Assembly: GCF_007362955.1 (NCBI RefSeq)
Contig: NZ_CP041696.1
Span: forward strand, 2,232,001-2,296,000
DNA length: 64,000 nucleotides
Direction of reading: 5' to 3'
Source: Lysinibacillus fusiformis
Lineage (GTDB): Bacteria; Bacillota; Bacilli; Bacillales_A; Planococcaceae
Shown here piece by piece: positions 8,251 through 17,083 of the stretch. The notes beneath the pieces are model-generated. The model was not told the DNA's origin. It searched no databases and saw only the letters and a list, made by a program, of their open reading frames with translations. The translations under genes and the position numbers were made by a program. Within the stretch, counting starts at the first letter, position 1. Each line of letters opens with the position of its first letter.

Positions 8251-8817
8251 ATGGCACGCTTAAAAACAGAAGGTGACTTAGAAAGATTAATTAAGGCAGA
8301 CATCTGGATGATGGATATTTTAAAAACTGTGGAGAAGCTACAATTACCTGACTGTTGGGTATGTGCAGGGTTTATTCGTTCTAAAGTGTGGGATATTCTT
8401 CATGAATATAGCAGTAGAACACCAATAGCCGATATTGATGTTATTTATTTTGATCCATGGACAGTCTCTGAGACGATTGAAAAGCAATATGAACAACAAT
8501 TGCGAAAACATTTACCTAATGAACCTTGGTCTGTGAAAAACCAAGCAAGGATGCATTTGATAAATAATAGTAAACCATATCAATCTTCTACAGATGGCAT
8601 CGCGCATTTTCCAGAAACACCAACAGCTATTGGCGTTAGGCTAAATAATGGTTTACTCGAAATTACTGCGCCTTATGGCATCAATCGTTTAGTGGCTGGA
8701 ATTGTTTCTCCTACTCCATACTTTCAAAAAGAAGAGCGAATGTATGAGATCTATAAACAAAGGATACGTACAAAACAGTGGAAATCAATCTGGCCGCAGT
8801 TAAAGATCTTTGACTGA
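8251..8817 (+). CDS. Nucleotidyltransferase family protein (DUF925-like)
   Basis: A 188-residue protein of the DUF925 / COG3575 family of predicted nucleotidyltransferases. The CAGFIRSKVWD segment followed by ADIDVIYFDP supplies the Asp-x-Asp metal-binding pair typical of the fold (around residues 68-75). The C-terminal TAPYGINRLVAGIVSPTPYFQ is also characteristic. The substrate is unknown. The stop lies just before the DinB-like gene's ribosome site, so the genes 8251-10146 are probably one operon. Confidence 0.75.
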   Translation: MARLKTEGDLERLIKADIWMMDILKTVEKLQLPDCWVCAGFIRSKVWDILHEYSSRTPIADIDVIYFDPWTVSETIEKQYEQQLRKHLPNEPWSVKNQARMHLINNSKPYQSSTDGIAHFPETPTAIGVRLNNGLLEITAPYGINRLVAGIVSPTPYFQKEERMYEIYKQRIRTKQWKSIWPQLKIFD

Positions 8818-8836
8818 AGTGGAGGTGCGGAAGCGT

Positions 8837-9298
8837 TTGAACCAAGATAAAAGGCAAATACTCGCACAATACGAAAAATCTATGACATGGGTGGAGAGCT
8901 TGGCGGATGTAACAGAAGAACAGTGGCGAACACCAATAGAAGTTGGAAAGTGGTCGGTTGCAGAGGTTATTGGGCATCTTATCCCATGGGATGAATTTGT
9001 GGTAAGTAAACGTATTCCGTTGCTATTTACGGAGGACAGTCTGCCAAAGGCACCGAATGTACAGGAAATGAACGCAAATGCTGCAAATAGTAGTCGCTTA
9101 CAAAGTAAGGAAGAAACGATAGGGAAGTTTTTGAATGGTAGACATCAACTTATAGATGCGCTTCATCATCTAACAGATGAACAATGGCAGCATAGCTTTC
9201 ATATTGGTGAATCTGAACTTACACTTTATCGTTATTTTTCAGGCTTGGTGGAACATGATTGGCATCATTTTTTACAAATTGAGAAGGTGCTGAAGTGA
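8837..9298 (+). CDS. DinB-family (DfsB-like) protein
   Basis: About 153 residues of the DinB/YfiT four-helix-bundle superfamily, which holds metal-dependent thiol transferases and proteins of unknown activity. Typical features are the N-terminal QILAQYEKSMTWVESL helix, WSVAEVIGHLIPWDEF with a potential metal histidine, and HDWHHFLQIEKVL near the C terminus. The longer frame from TTG 8810 places the GGAGGTG site inside the gene, so TTG 8837 (9-base spacing) is preferred. Its end overlaps the next start (GTGA), indicating translational coupling with the AraC regulator. Confidence 0.7.
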   Translation: MNQDKRQILAQYEKSMTWVESLADVTEEQWRTPIEVGKWSVAEVIGHLIPWDEFVVSKRIPLLFTEDSLPKAPNVQEMNANAANSSRLQSKEETIGKFLNGRHQLIDALHHLTDEQWQHSFHIGESELTLYRYFSGLVEHDWHHFLQIEKVLK

Positions 9299-10146
9299 AA
9301 GTAAATGGAATGGAAATTACGGTTAACCAGATAATTGATTACTATGCGCATGCATCTGTAACTTTTTTAGATGTTTTTACAAATAAAATGGAACCTGGGA
9401 GACAGGATGTTGGTCGAACCACAGCTCCTGGAAAGTGTGGATTAGTCGTCCCCCTCGCCGGATGTGCTAATTTTAGTTTCAATGGCACAACTTATACGAT
9501 GGAGCCTGGAATGGTGGTACATGCTGGACCTCAAATGCCAATAGAAATTAACGTGATTGGTGAAAAAATATGGGAGTATGCGGTCATCCATTATCATGTT
9601 ACGCCAGAGGTAAGAGCACTTTTCCCACTTACTCAACAGCATTTCTTAATAAATACTGGGGATAATACAAAGATTATTAGTTTCGTACAGCAACTTATAG
9701 AAAGCTATTCAATGCTAGGTAGTATGGCAACATTCAAAACAAAGACGTTATTTATGAATCTAGTGGAAGCTATTCTTGTTTCGGCAAAAATGAAGGTTTT
9801 AGATACAACCAGTGAAAAAATGGAACAGGTTTTACAATACATACACAAAAACCATGCTAAACAACTTTCGATAACGAAGATTGCGGAGGAATTTGGTGTG
9901 GAGCGTCGTCGATTTGCTGATTTATTTGAACAGCATACAGGTATGAATCCAAGTAGCTATTTAACGGAATATCGTATAAGAAGAGCAAAGGAATTATTGC
10001 GATCATGCGATAGTACAGTAGCGGAAATAGCAGAATGTGTAGGCTATGTAGATTGTTTTTACTTTAGTCGGGTATTTAAAAAATGTACGGGTATGTCCCC
10101 GACAATGTATCGAAAGATGGTGAATGAGGAAGCTAAATATGTATAA
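9295..10146 (+). CDS. AraC-family regulator, candidate regulator of the siderophore operon
   Basis: A 283-residue AraC/XylS regulator. The N-terminal half is a cupin-like sensor (about residues 30-110, LVVPLAGCANFSFNGTTYTMEPGMVVHAGPQMP). The C-terminal ~100 residues hold two helix-turn-helix motifs (LSITKIAEEFGVERRRFADLFEQHTG and STVAEIAECVGYVDCFYFSRVFKKCTGMSPTMYR). It lies directly upstream of a feuABC-like operon, as the AraC-type Btr does in B. subtilis, but it is about half Btr's size and lacks the fused siderophore-binding domain. A terminator separates it from feuA, so control is inferred from position only. Confidence 0.8.
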   Translation: MKVNGMEITVNQIIDYYAHASVTFLDVFTNKMEPGRQDVGRTTAPGKCGLVVPLAGCANFSFNGTTYTMEPGMVVHAGPQMPIEINVIGEKIWEYAVIHYHVTPEVRALFPLTQQHFLINTGDNTKIISFVQQLIESYSMLGSMATFKTKTLFMNLVEAILVSAKMKVLDTTSEKMEQVLQYIHKNHAKQLSITKIAEEFGVERRRFADLFEQHTGMNPSSYLTEYRIRRAKELLRSCDSTVAEIAECVGYVDCFYFSRVFKKCTGMSPTMYRKMVNEEAKYV

Positions 10147-10148
10147 AA

Positions 10149-10184
10149 GAGTTGTTTCTTGTATAAGAGAAACAACTCCTTTTT
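10149..10184 (+). terminator. Rho-independent terminator
   Basis: GAGTTGTTTCTT pairs with AGAAACAACTC, followed by CTTTTT. It separates the AraC regulator from the iron-uptake operon. Confidence 0.85.
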
Positions 10185-10270
10185 ATATTGAAATTCGGCA
10201 AAAGTCCATGTGATAAATAAATATGTCCATTCACAGCTGTTTTTCTCTTTGTTAAAATAGCATCCATAAA

Positions 10271-10331
10271 TGATAATGAATATCAATTAAATCTATAAAT
10301 ACTATTGACTTATAATTGAAAATGATTATCA
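10271..10331 (+). promoter_or_regulatory. Two Fur boxes and promoter region of the siderophore operon
   Basis: TGATAATGAATATCA (10271-10285) and TGAAAATGATTATCA (10317-10331) each match 14 of 15 positions of the Bacillus Fur core TGATAATNATTATCA. The second is extended by further ATTATCA repeats, and TGAAAATGATTA recurs near 10349. TTGACT at 10305 and TATAAT at 10311 lie between them, so Fur binding would cover the promoter under iron-replete conditions. Confidence 0.85.
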
Positions 10332-10372
10332 TTATCAATATGGATACTGAAAATGATTAGGAGAGAATAAAC

Positions 10373-11353
10373 ATGAATAAATATTTCAAAATGTGTGCAC
10401 CTGCACTTTTAGCTTTATCACTTGCAGCGTGTGGTTCAGAAAAAGCAGAAGAGACGACACCTGCAACGAGCTCAGCGGTAGAATCTAGTACTACAGAAGC
10501 TCAGGAACAGGCTACAACTCAGAAAATTACATATCTCGGTGAGACATATGAATTACCAGCTAAGGTCAATAACATTGTAGCAGCGAGCTTAGAGTCAATG
10601 GAGGACGCAGCAATGCTTGGCATTAAACCTGTCGGTGTGCTTGAAATTGCTGGGAAAGTTCCTTCATACCTTGCTGCGGATTTTGCAGATGCTAAACTTA
10701 TAGGTAACAAAATGGAGCCGAATGCAGAGGCAATTTTAGCACTTGATCCAGACGTAATTATTGGAACATCAAAATTCCCTGAAGAAACGGCTGAAAAGCT
10801 GAAAAAAATCCAAACAATGATTCCTTATTCACATATTTCAATAAACTGGAAGGAAAACTTAACAGTACTTGCACAGCTTGCTGGTAAAGAGACTGAGGCA
10901 GAAAAAATTATTGCAGACTATGAGGCAAAAGTGGCTGATTCACAAGTGAAATCAAAAGAGCAATTAGCAGACAAATCAGTGTTAATCATTCGTGTACGTG
11001 GCGGTGTGATGTATATCTACCCTGCAGGAGTGTACTTAAACCCAATACTATATGGAGATTTAGGGGCGCCAGTACCAGAGATTGTGAACACGGTAAAAGC
11101 CCAGGCTGAACTTTCGCTTGAAACATTAGCGGAGGTAAATCCAGATGCTATCTTCTTACAATTTGAGCAATCTGAAAATACAGATGCACCAAAAGCGTTA
11201 GAGGAGTTACAAAAGAACCCGATTTTTGCAAGCTTAAAGGCATCTCAAAACGATGAGATTTTTGTTAATGCGATTGAGCCATTAGCTCAAGGTGGTACTA
11301 CCTGGTCTAACGTTAAATTCTTAGATGTTGCAGCGGAAAAATTACTTAAATAG
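10373..11353 (+). CDS. feuA: Siderophore-binding lipoprotein (FeuA-like)
   Basis: A 326-residue substrate-binding protein of a Fe3+-siderophore ABC transporter. The signal peptide ends in a lipobox LAAC with Cys20, followed by a Ser/Thr/Glu-rich linker. The periplasmic-binding-protein type III fold follows (VNNIVAASLESMEDAAMLGIKPVGV, PDVIIGTSKFPEETAEKL, and the C-terminal TTWSNVKFLDVAAEKLL). The partners, two FecCD permeases, an ATPase and a siderophore esterase, follow directly, and Fur boxes precede it. Ferric bacillibactin or another catecholate is the expected ligand, from the FeuA family and the esterase. Confidence 0.88.
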   Translation: MNKYFKMCAPALLALSLAACGSEKAEETTPATSSAVESSTTEAQEQATTQKITYLGETYELPAKVNNIVAASLESMEDAAMLGIKPVGVLEIAGKVPSYLAADFADAKLIGNKMEPNAEAILALDPDVIIGTSKFPEETAEKLKKIQTMIPYSHISINWKENLTVLAQLAGKETEAEKIIADYEAKVADSQVKSKEQLADKSVLIIRVRGGVMYIYPAGVYLNPILYGDLGAPVPEIVNTVKAQAELSLETLAEVNPDAIFLQFEQSENTDAPKALEELQKNPIFASLKASQNDEIFVNAIEPLAQGGTTWSNVKFLDVAAEKLLK

Positions 11354-11359
11354 TTTAAA

Positions 11360-11410
11360 CAGGCTGGTAGTAGATTTGGTGGTGTCACCGGGCTATTATC
11401 AGCCTTTTGT
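11360..11410 (+). terminator. Intra-operon stem-loop after feuA
   Basis: AGGCTGGTAGTAG (11361-11373) pairs with CTATTATCAGCCT (11393-11405) with two G-T pairs, followed by TTTG. It is probably a partial terminator or mRNA stabiliser that gives more binding protein than permease. Confidence 0.55.
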
Positions 11411-11443
11411 AAGATAGAGTTCAAATAGAAAAAGGTGTGGAAG

Positions 11444-12451
11444 TTGAAAAAAACAAATATTGTGTCATTTGCTATATTAGCAGCTACCCCATTCCTGATA
11501 ACGGTTGTGGCATTAATTTCGGTTATGTACGGTACAAAAGATATTAGTGCATTAACGGTGTGGCAGGCGATTATAGCTTTTGACCCTTCGAATGTTGATC
11601 ACCAGATTATTCGTACAGGACGTATTCCTCGAATTGCCGCGGTATTACTAGTGGGCGCATTTTTGGCAGTAGCTGGCGCAGTTATGCAAGGTATTACACG
11701 AAATTATCTTGCATCCCCCTCACTGATGGGCGTTAATGATGGTTCTGCATTTGTGATCACGTTAGCAATCGTATTTTTTCCAGGTCTCCCAAATTATCAA
11801 ATGATTTTACTTTCTATGCTTGGTTCTGCATTAGGTGCAGGTATAGTGTTTGGTTTTGGCTCCCTCATTCGAAATGGGTTATCTCCAGTAAGGCTTGCCA
11901 TTATAGGAACGGTAATTGGTACATTCTTGAGCAGTATTGCTACAGCAATTGCAATGTATTTCCAAGTGTCGCAAACGGTAAGCGTTTGGTATAACACAAA
12001 GGTACATACCGTAGATATTGATATGCTTCTGCTAGCCATTCCATTTGGACTAGTTGGTTTAGTTCTAGCTTTATTATCAGCAAGAGCTATCACCATAACT
12101 TCATTAGGTGAAGATATTGCCTTAGGTCTCGGACAAAAAACGAAAGCAGTAAAAATTATTAGTATGTTAGCTGTTGTGTGCTTAACAGGGACGGCGGTGG
12201 CGCTTGTCGGAAAAATAGCCTTTGTAGGGCTAGTAATACCCCATATTACACGTTTCCTTGTCGGTGTAGATTACCGCTTTATAATTCCTTGTGCAGCAGC
12301 AATAGGTGCATTTTTCTTGGCGCTCTGTGATGTACTCAGTCGTTATGTTAATTACCCAATGGAAACGCCAATCGGGGTATTAACAGCAATAGTGGGTGTC
12401 CCATTCTTCTTATATTTAATTCGTAAGCACGGAGGTGAAAAACGTGCATAA
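11444..12451 (+). CDS. feuB: Iron-siderophore ABC permease, FecCD family (FeuB-like)
   Basis: About 335 residues, a polytopic protein with roughly ten membrane segments of the BtuC/FecCD family. RIPRIAAVLLVGAFLAVAGAVMQGITRN is the conserved N-terminal block, and GKIAFVGLVIPHITRFLVG is the loop that contacts the ATPase. TTG 11444 is preferred, because the earlier in-frame GTG at 11435 overlaps the AAGGTG site. It overlaps the next permease by 8 bases and forms a heterodimeric channel with it. Confidence 0.85.
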   Translation: MKKTNIVSFAILAATPFLITVVALISVMYGTKDISALTVWQAIIAFDPSNVDHQIIRTGRIPRIAAVLLVGAFLAVAGAVMQGITRNYLASPSLMGVNDGSAFVITLAIVFFPGLPNYQMILLSMLGSALGAGIVFGFGSLIRNGLSPVRLAIIGTVIGTFLSSIATAIAMYFQVSQTVSVWYNTKVHTVDIDMLLLAIPFGLVGLVLALLSARAITITSLGEDIALGLGQKTKAVKIISMLAVVCLTGTAVALVGKIAFVGLVIPHITRFLVGVDYRFIIPCAAAIGAFFLALCDVLSRYVNYPMETPIGVLTAIVGVPFFLYLIRKHGGEKRA

Positions 12452-13475
12452 AAATACCTCACGTGTATTTGTATTAACAATCTCTATTCTAATTTTATTT
12501 ATATTAGGTGCTAGTTATCTACATATTACAAATGGTGTCTTTGATATGTCTGTCATCGATGTAGTGAAAACATTGCTACGTATTGAACCGAACCCTAAAT
12601 TTGATTTAGTTATCTTTGAATTCCGCTTACCTCGTATTGTTATTGCAGCACTAGTTGGTATTGGACTAGGGATGGCAGGGGTAGTGTTACAAGGCATTAC
12701 TCGTAATGGTTTAGCGGACCCAGGGATTTTAGGGATTAATGCTGGTGCGGGTGCAGCCGTTGTCATTTTCATGTTTTTCTTCCAACTGAATATTGTTACT
12801 GCGGATTTGAATAGCTGGTTATCGATTTTAATGATGCCTATGTTCGGCTTTGTAGGAGGTGCGATGGCAGCTGCACTTATTTTTTCCTTTGCACTTAAAA
12901 ATGGTCACTTAGATATGCAACGACTAATTTTAACAGGTATTGCCATTAATAGTGGCTTTGGTGCATTGACGTTGTTTTTATCATTGAAAATGAATGCACA
13001 GGATTATGAATCTGCCGCTGTTTGGATGGCTGGCTCCATTTATAATGCTAACTGGATTTTTGTTGCCGCTATGCTACCGTGGCTGATAATACTAGGCTTT
13101 TATGTTTACCGGAAATCGTATTTACTCGATTATTTCCAGCTAGAAGAAGATAGTATTACTAGCTTAGGGATAGCGGTAGAGAAAGAGAAAATCAAACTGT
13201 TATTAGCGAGTGTCGGCTTAGTAAGTGCGTGTGTGTCCGTATCAGGTAGTATTGGTTTTATCGGTTTAATGGCTCCTCACATAGCGAAACAGCTGGTCGG
13301 TATTCAGCATCGTTATGTAATGCCAGCAAGTGCACTGATTGGCGCATGTTTGCTTGTTATCGCAGACTTTATCGGAAAAACGGTATTTGCACCATCTGAA
13401 TTAGCGGTTGGTATTGTCGTATCCATTATTGGTATTCCGTATTTCTTATATTTATTAGTGAAATCAAAGGCATAG
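12444..13475 (+). CDS. feuC: Iron-siderophore ABC permease, FecCD family (FeuC-like)
   Basis: About 343 residues with the same FecCD blocks as its neighbour (RLPRIVIAALVGIGLGMAGVVLQGITRN and GSIGFIGLMAPHIAKQLVG), so it is the second half of the channel. GGAGG at 12431 is best spaced to GTG 12444, while the earlier in-frame GTG at 12435 lies inside the site. The start overlaps the upstream stop, indicating coupled translation. The ATPase gene follows 11 bases after its stop. Confidence 0.85.
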   Translation: MHKNTSRVFVLTISILILFILGASYLHITNGVFDMSVIDVVKTLLRIEPNPKFDLVIFEFRLPRIVIAALVGIGLGMAGVVLQGITRNGLADPGILGINAGAGAAVVIFMFFFQLNIVTADLNSWLSILMMPMFGFVGGAMAAALIFSFALKNGHLDMQRLILTGIAINSGFGALTLFLSLKMNAQDYESAAVWMAGSIYNANWIFVAAMLPWLIILGFYVYRKSYLLDYFQLEEDSITSLGIAVEKEKIKLLLASVGLVSACVSVSGSIGFIGLMAPHIAKQLVGIQHRYVMPASALIGACLLVIADFIGKTVFAPSELAVGIVVSIIGIPYFLYLLVKSKA

Positions 13476-13486
13476 GAGGAAATAAC

Positions 13487-14293
13487 ATGCAAACTGCATT
13501 TCGTATGGAAAATTTATCGTCTGGCTATGAGCAGGTTCGTGTGTTTGAAGGCTTAAATTTATCGATTGAAGAGGGCAAAGTAACAACCATCATTGGGCCG
13601 AATGGTTGTGGTAAATCAACGCTATTGAAAACAATTGGACGGATTTTAAAGAAACAGCAAGGGACTGTCTATTTACAGGAGCAAAATATGCAAAATTTAT
13701 CGTCAAAGGATATAGCCAAAAAACTTGCTATTTTATCGCAAACACCTGTTGCGCCTGGACAGTTGAAAGTTGAGGAACTTGTTGCCTATGGCCGTTACCC
13801 ACATCGAAACAATGTCAATCGCTTAACGAAGAAAGATGAAGAAATGATTGAATGGTCACTATCTGTCACAAATACACTTGATTTTCGTAATCGTGAGCTT
13901 GCCCAGCTTTCAGGCGGCCAACGCCAGCGTGTGTGGTTAGCTATGGCATTAGCACAAGAAACAAGTATTTTGTTACTAGACGAGCCAACGACCTATTTAG
14001 ATATGGCCCATCAATTAGAGGTGCTAGACATTGTAAAAAGCTTGAACGAACAGCATGATTGTACAATTATAATGGTTTTGCATGACATCAATCATGCCGC
14101 ACGATACTCAGATCATTTAATAGCCATGCGTCAGGGTGTTGTTATCGAGATGGGTACGCCTAATGAAATTTTATGTGCAGATGTAATGCGTAAGGTCTTT
14201 CATATTAACGCGCGTATCATGGAAGATCCAGCAACGAAAACTCCTGTGTGCTATGGTTACGATATTTTGAAGGAGCAAACAAATGAGTATTGA
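13487..14293 (+). CDS. Iron-siderophore ABC transporter ATPase (FecE/YusV-like)
   Basis: A 268-residue ABC ATPase. Walker A is GPNGCGKST, the Q-loop is ILSQ, the signature is LSGGQRQRVW, Walker B is ILLLDEPT, and the switch histidine is in MVLHDINHA. It energises the FeuBC-type permease pair. In B. subtilis the FeuABC ATPase (YusV) is encoded elsewhere, whereas here it is inside the operon. It overlaps the esterase gene by 11 bases. Confidence 0.88.
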   Translation: MQTAFRMENLSSGYEQVRVFEGLNLSIEEGKVTTIIGPNGCGKSTLLKTIGRILKKQQGTVYLQEQNMQNLSSKDIAKKLAILSQTPVAPGQLKVEELVAYGRYPHRNNVNRLTKKDEEMIEWSLSVTNTLDFRNRELAQLSGGQRQRVWLAMALAQETSILLLDEPTTYLDMAHQLEVLDIVKSLNEQHDCTIIMVLHDINHAARYSDHLIAMRQGVVIEMGTPNEILCADVMRKVFHINARIMEDPATKTPVCYGYDILKEQTNEY

Positions 14294-15062
14294 AAAATTA
14301 GAGGTAACACCTGATTATTCGAGCCATCAAATTAGCTCGAAGTTCACAGATTATACGTATACGGTGAATGTTTTTGTGCCTCAGGGGCCGGTACCAGAAG
14401 AGGGCTTCCCTATCTATTATGTATTAGATGGCTCATCCTATTTTCAGTTAGTAAAAGAAGCAGTACGCTTGCAAAGTCGCAATGCAGCAAAGACGGGTGT
14501 GACACCAGCGATTGTTGTTGGAATTGGGCATCGCGAAGATATGCATGAACGACGTTTTTTTGACTTTACTGCACCTGCTGCAGCATATGTCTACCCTGCA
14601 AGATTTAAAGGGAAGGGCTATGACAAGCATGGTGGAGCACAGGATTTTACTAGATTTTTTGAAGAGGAATTAAAGCCGAGTATTCAGGCAAAATTCCATG
14701 TAGATGGACAACAACAAACACTGTTCGGCCATTCATTAGCGGGCTATTATGTACTGTGGCAATTATTTTATGAGCATTCCAGCTTCCAGCGTTACATAGC
14801 GATTAGCCCATCGATTTGGTGGAATAATCATGAATTATTAGCGAACGCGCCATTGTTTATGAAAGAGCAATCGGTTGTAAATGAAAAAATATTTATCGGC
14901 GTAGGTGAACTGGAAACCTTTATGGTAGATGATGCTCAACAAATCGTCAGTGATTTAAAGAATAGGGTGGATATTGATTTTTACGAAGCATTAGGTGAAA
15001 ATCATGCATCGGTTGTTCCCACTGTCATGAGTAGAGCATTACGCTCTGTGAATAAAAATTAA
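14283..15062 (+). CDS. Siderophore esterase, BesA/YbbA-like alpha/beta hydrolase
   Basis: A 259-residue putative esterase-family (IroE/BesA type) alpha/beta hydrolase. The nucleophile elbow is GHSLAGYY, and a C-terminal ENHASV histidine completes the triad. Such enzymes cut the trilactone of ferric bacillibactin or enterobactin after import to release iron. The overlap with the ATPase gene and its place at the end of the Fur-boxed operon support this. No signal peptide is seen, so it is cytoplasmic. A strong terminator follows. Confidence 0.82.
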   Translation: MSIEKLEVTPDYSSHQISSKFTDYTYTVNVFVPQGPVPEEGFPIYYVLDGSSYFQLVKEAVRLQSRNAAKTGVTPAIVVGIGHREDMHERRFFDFTAPAAAYVYPARFKGKGYDKHGGAQDFTRFFEEELKPSIQAKFHVDGQQQTLFGHSLAGYYVLWQLFYEHSSFQRYIAISPSIWWNNHELLANAPLFMKEQSVVNEKIFIGVGELETFMVDDAQQIVSDLKNRVDIDFYEALGENHASVVPTVMSRALRSVNKN

Positions 15063-15069
15063 AAAGAGT

Positions 15070-15102
15070 AACCGCATTATCTATTGATAATGCGGTTTGT
15101 TT
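15070..15102 (+). terminator. Rho-independent terminator
   Basis: AACCGCATTATC/GATAATGCGGTT, a perfect 12-bp stem followed by TGTTTG, closes the siderophore operon. Confidence 0.8.
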
Positions 15103-15158
15103 GTGTTTAAATATACGTTAAAATGAATATTCAGTCATAAATGAGGTGTGTGAATATA

Positions 15159-15647
15159 ATGGAGATAGTACTAGCAGAAGTAAAGGATGCTCCGATCATT
15201 CATGAGGTTATGTTACAGGCGTTTAAAGAGTATGAACATGCAACACCGCCTTCAAGTGCGTTAAGTGAAACGGTGGCTTCTATTGAACAGGCGCTAAATT
15301 GTGGAGAGAGAGCATTTATCGGCTATATAAAGGACCAGGCAGTTGCGATGGTGCGATTTACAGTGAATAATACAGGGATTTATTTCTTTAGACTGTCTGT
15401 TATACCAGAAAAACAGGGACTAGGATTAGCAAGGGCATTAATCATCGAACTGGAAAAGTATGGGCGTACACAAAGAAAAAGGATAAGTGAGTGTAAGGTT
15501 CGGATGAGTGTACGACGAAATATTGAGCTATATCATTCACTAGGCTATGTTATTACAAAAGAAGAAGTTGTGAAGAATCGTAACGGCATCGCCATTTCGG
15601 TCGTGACAATGGCAAAAGTTCTTACCGAGGAGGGGGATATAATTTGA
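15159..15647 (+). CDS. GNAT-family N-acetyltransferase
   Basis: About 162 residues with the GNAT fold. The strand FFRLSVIPEKQGLGLARALI carries the acetyl-CoA pyrophosphate-binding Q/RxxGxA-like loop (QGLGLA). The C-terminal NIELYHSLGYV is typical of the family. ATG 15159 sits 8 bases after GAGGTGTG, better than the in-frame ATG at 15141. It overlaps the next gene by 4 bases, so the two are coupled. The substrate is unknown. Confidence 0.78.
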   Translation: MEIVLAEVKDAPIIHEVMLQAFKEYEHATPPSSALSETVASIEQALNCGERAFIGYIKDQAVAMVRFTVNNTGIYFFRLSVIPEKQGLGLARALIIELEKYGRTQRKRISECKVRMSVRRNIELYHSLGYVITKEEVVKNRNGIAISVVTMAKVLTEEGDII

Positions 15648-16285
15648 AGAAAAAATTAGGCTGTTTGCATGCGCATCATTCGAATATAGACTACATAGAG
15701 CAGGCCTTTAGTAGGTTTGAAGAGGTGGAACTTGTACATTTTGTTGACCCAGGGCTTATGCAATGTGTGAACCAAGGTGCTGAAGGATTGTCTCTTAAGG
15801 TCAAAGAGCAATTGGAGTGGATAGCGGGTTGCGATGTTGATGGCATTTTAATAACATGTACGAATTACATTGCGCTAATGAAGGATGAACAGTTATCATT
15901 ATCAATCCCAATTATTAAAATTGATGAGCCTTATTTTGAAACCATTTGTGAGGACGAGCATCGTCAAACGATACTTTTTACAAATCCCGCGACTGTAGAG
16001 GGCACGATGAAACGGCTTCAGCAGTTTGCCAAGCAGCATGAAAAGGCAATAAATGTTGAAGCAAAAGTAATCGATGATACGTTTGAGTTGATTATGCAGG
16101 GGAAGAAGGATGCATATAATAAGGCAATCTTGCAATTTCTCCATGAAAGTGTGGGTGAGCAGCACCCAATATCTGTGGCACAACTATCGATGGTAGAAGC
16201 TGCCCAGCAATTCGAAAAAGAAACGGCAACAGTAATTTCACATCCCTTACAAGCTTTAATTCGTACAGTTTTAAAACAATTTTAA
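15644..16285 (+). CDS. Asp/Glu/hydantoin racemase-like protein
   Basis: A 213-residue protein that looks like a distant member of the aspartate/glutamate racemase superfamily. There is an N-terminal LGCLHAHHSN strand, a cysteine in the expected first active-site position (GILITCTNYIAL), and a TNPATVEGTM strand-turn. The second catalytic cysteine common in PLP-independent racemases is not obvious, so activity may be lost or different. TTG starts inside the upstream gene's stop (TTGA), behind GAGGAGGGGG. The assignment is moderate. Confidence 0.5.
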   Translation: MKKKLGCLHAHHSNIDYIEQAFSRFEEVELVHFVDPGLMQCVNQGAEGLSLKVKEQLEWIAGCDVDGILITCTNYIALMKDEQLSLSIPIIKIDEPYFETICEDEHRQTILFTNPATVEGTMKRLQQFAKQHEKAINVEAKVIDDTFELIMQGKKDAYNKAILQFLHESVGEQHPISVAQLSMVEAAQQFEKETATVISHPLQALIRTVLKQF

Positions 16286-16392
16286 AAAACAAAAGCTTAA
16301 ATAAATGCAGATGTAGGAAAAAATTATATTCGATAGTTTTTACTATGATAGGGTAGCAATTAACGAGGGTAGAACTCTATAATTCGGCTAAT

Positions 16393-16411
16393 TGTGTGAT
16401 GACATCACACA
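16393..16411. promoter_or_regulatory. 19-bp palindromic operator-like site
   Basis: TGTGTGATGACATCACACA has perfect 9-base arms around one central base, about 90 bases before the lipoprotein gene at 16499. The half-site resembles CRP/ArcR-type TGTGA or GntR-type sites. No nearby regulator can be assigned. Confidence 0.5.
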
Positions 16412-16498
16412 CGCTAAAATAAAAATACTTTGTAACAATATCCTTAAATAAATCGTTTCATAAAGAAATAATCATGACTAGGGATGGGGAGTGATGCA

Positions 16499-16972
16499 AT
16501 GAGGCGATTCCTTATTTTATGCGGTATCTTGTTATTCGTTGTAGGTTGTGTGAAAAATGAAGGGTCGATCGTTTTACCAGAGGATATCCCTGATTTTGTG
16601 CAACTAAGTGATATTGAAACTGTCAATTGGAATAATAAGGCTGTGGAATTTGGAGATAGGGGCATCATCGGTAATGAAAATAAATCTGGTGTCATTGGTG
16701 TTGGATTAACGACCTATAAATGGATGTGGCATCTATGGGGCATTGAAAATATCCGTGACACGAAGTTAACGATCGTCGGATTTCATAAAGAGTCCTCAAC
16801 TGTACACCCAATTTTAGTGGATGGTTGGACAATAGGGCTAGGCGGTCCAAATAATGGAGCAGATGCGCATACGCCTTCTGGAGTAATAATCCCTGAGCCA
16901 GGTGAATGGGCAATATTGCTTTACATGAATGAAAAATTATTCGATACGTTGATTTATGAAATCAATGAGTAA
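16499..16972 (+). CDS. Small lipoprotein (DUF4871-like)
   Basis: About 157 residues. MRRFLILCGILLFVVGC ends in a lipobox with Cys17, so this is a membrane-anchored surface lipoprotein. The mature part has a beta-rich pattern (GVGLTTYKWMWHLWG, EWAILLYMNEKLFDTLIYEI) that resembles DUF4871 lipoproteins of Bacillus. ATG 16499 is preferred over the in-frame ATG at 16484, which overlaps the GGGGAGTGA site. Function is unknown, and it is a single gene preceded by a long palindrome. Confidence 0.6.
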   Translation: MRRFLILCGILLFVVGCVKNEGSIVLPEDIPDFVQLSDIETVNWNNKAVEFGDRGIIGNENKSGVIGVGLTTYKWMWHLWGIENIRDTKLTIVGFHKESSTVHPILVDGWTIGLGGPNNGADAHTPSGVIIPEPGEWAILLYMNEKLFDTLIYEINE

Positions 16973-17083
16973 ACGGGGCACATTAGATTTAATAATATTC
17001 GTCAAGACAATGAAAGTCTGTGGCAAGAAAATTTTTAAATTGGTAGTATATTGAATAAGAAAATAGAAACGGAGGAGAGCTAA

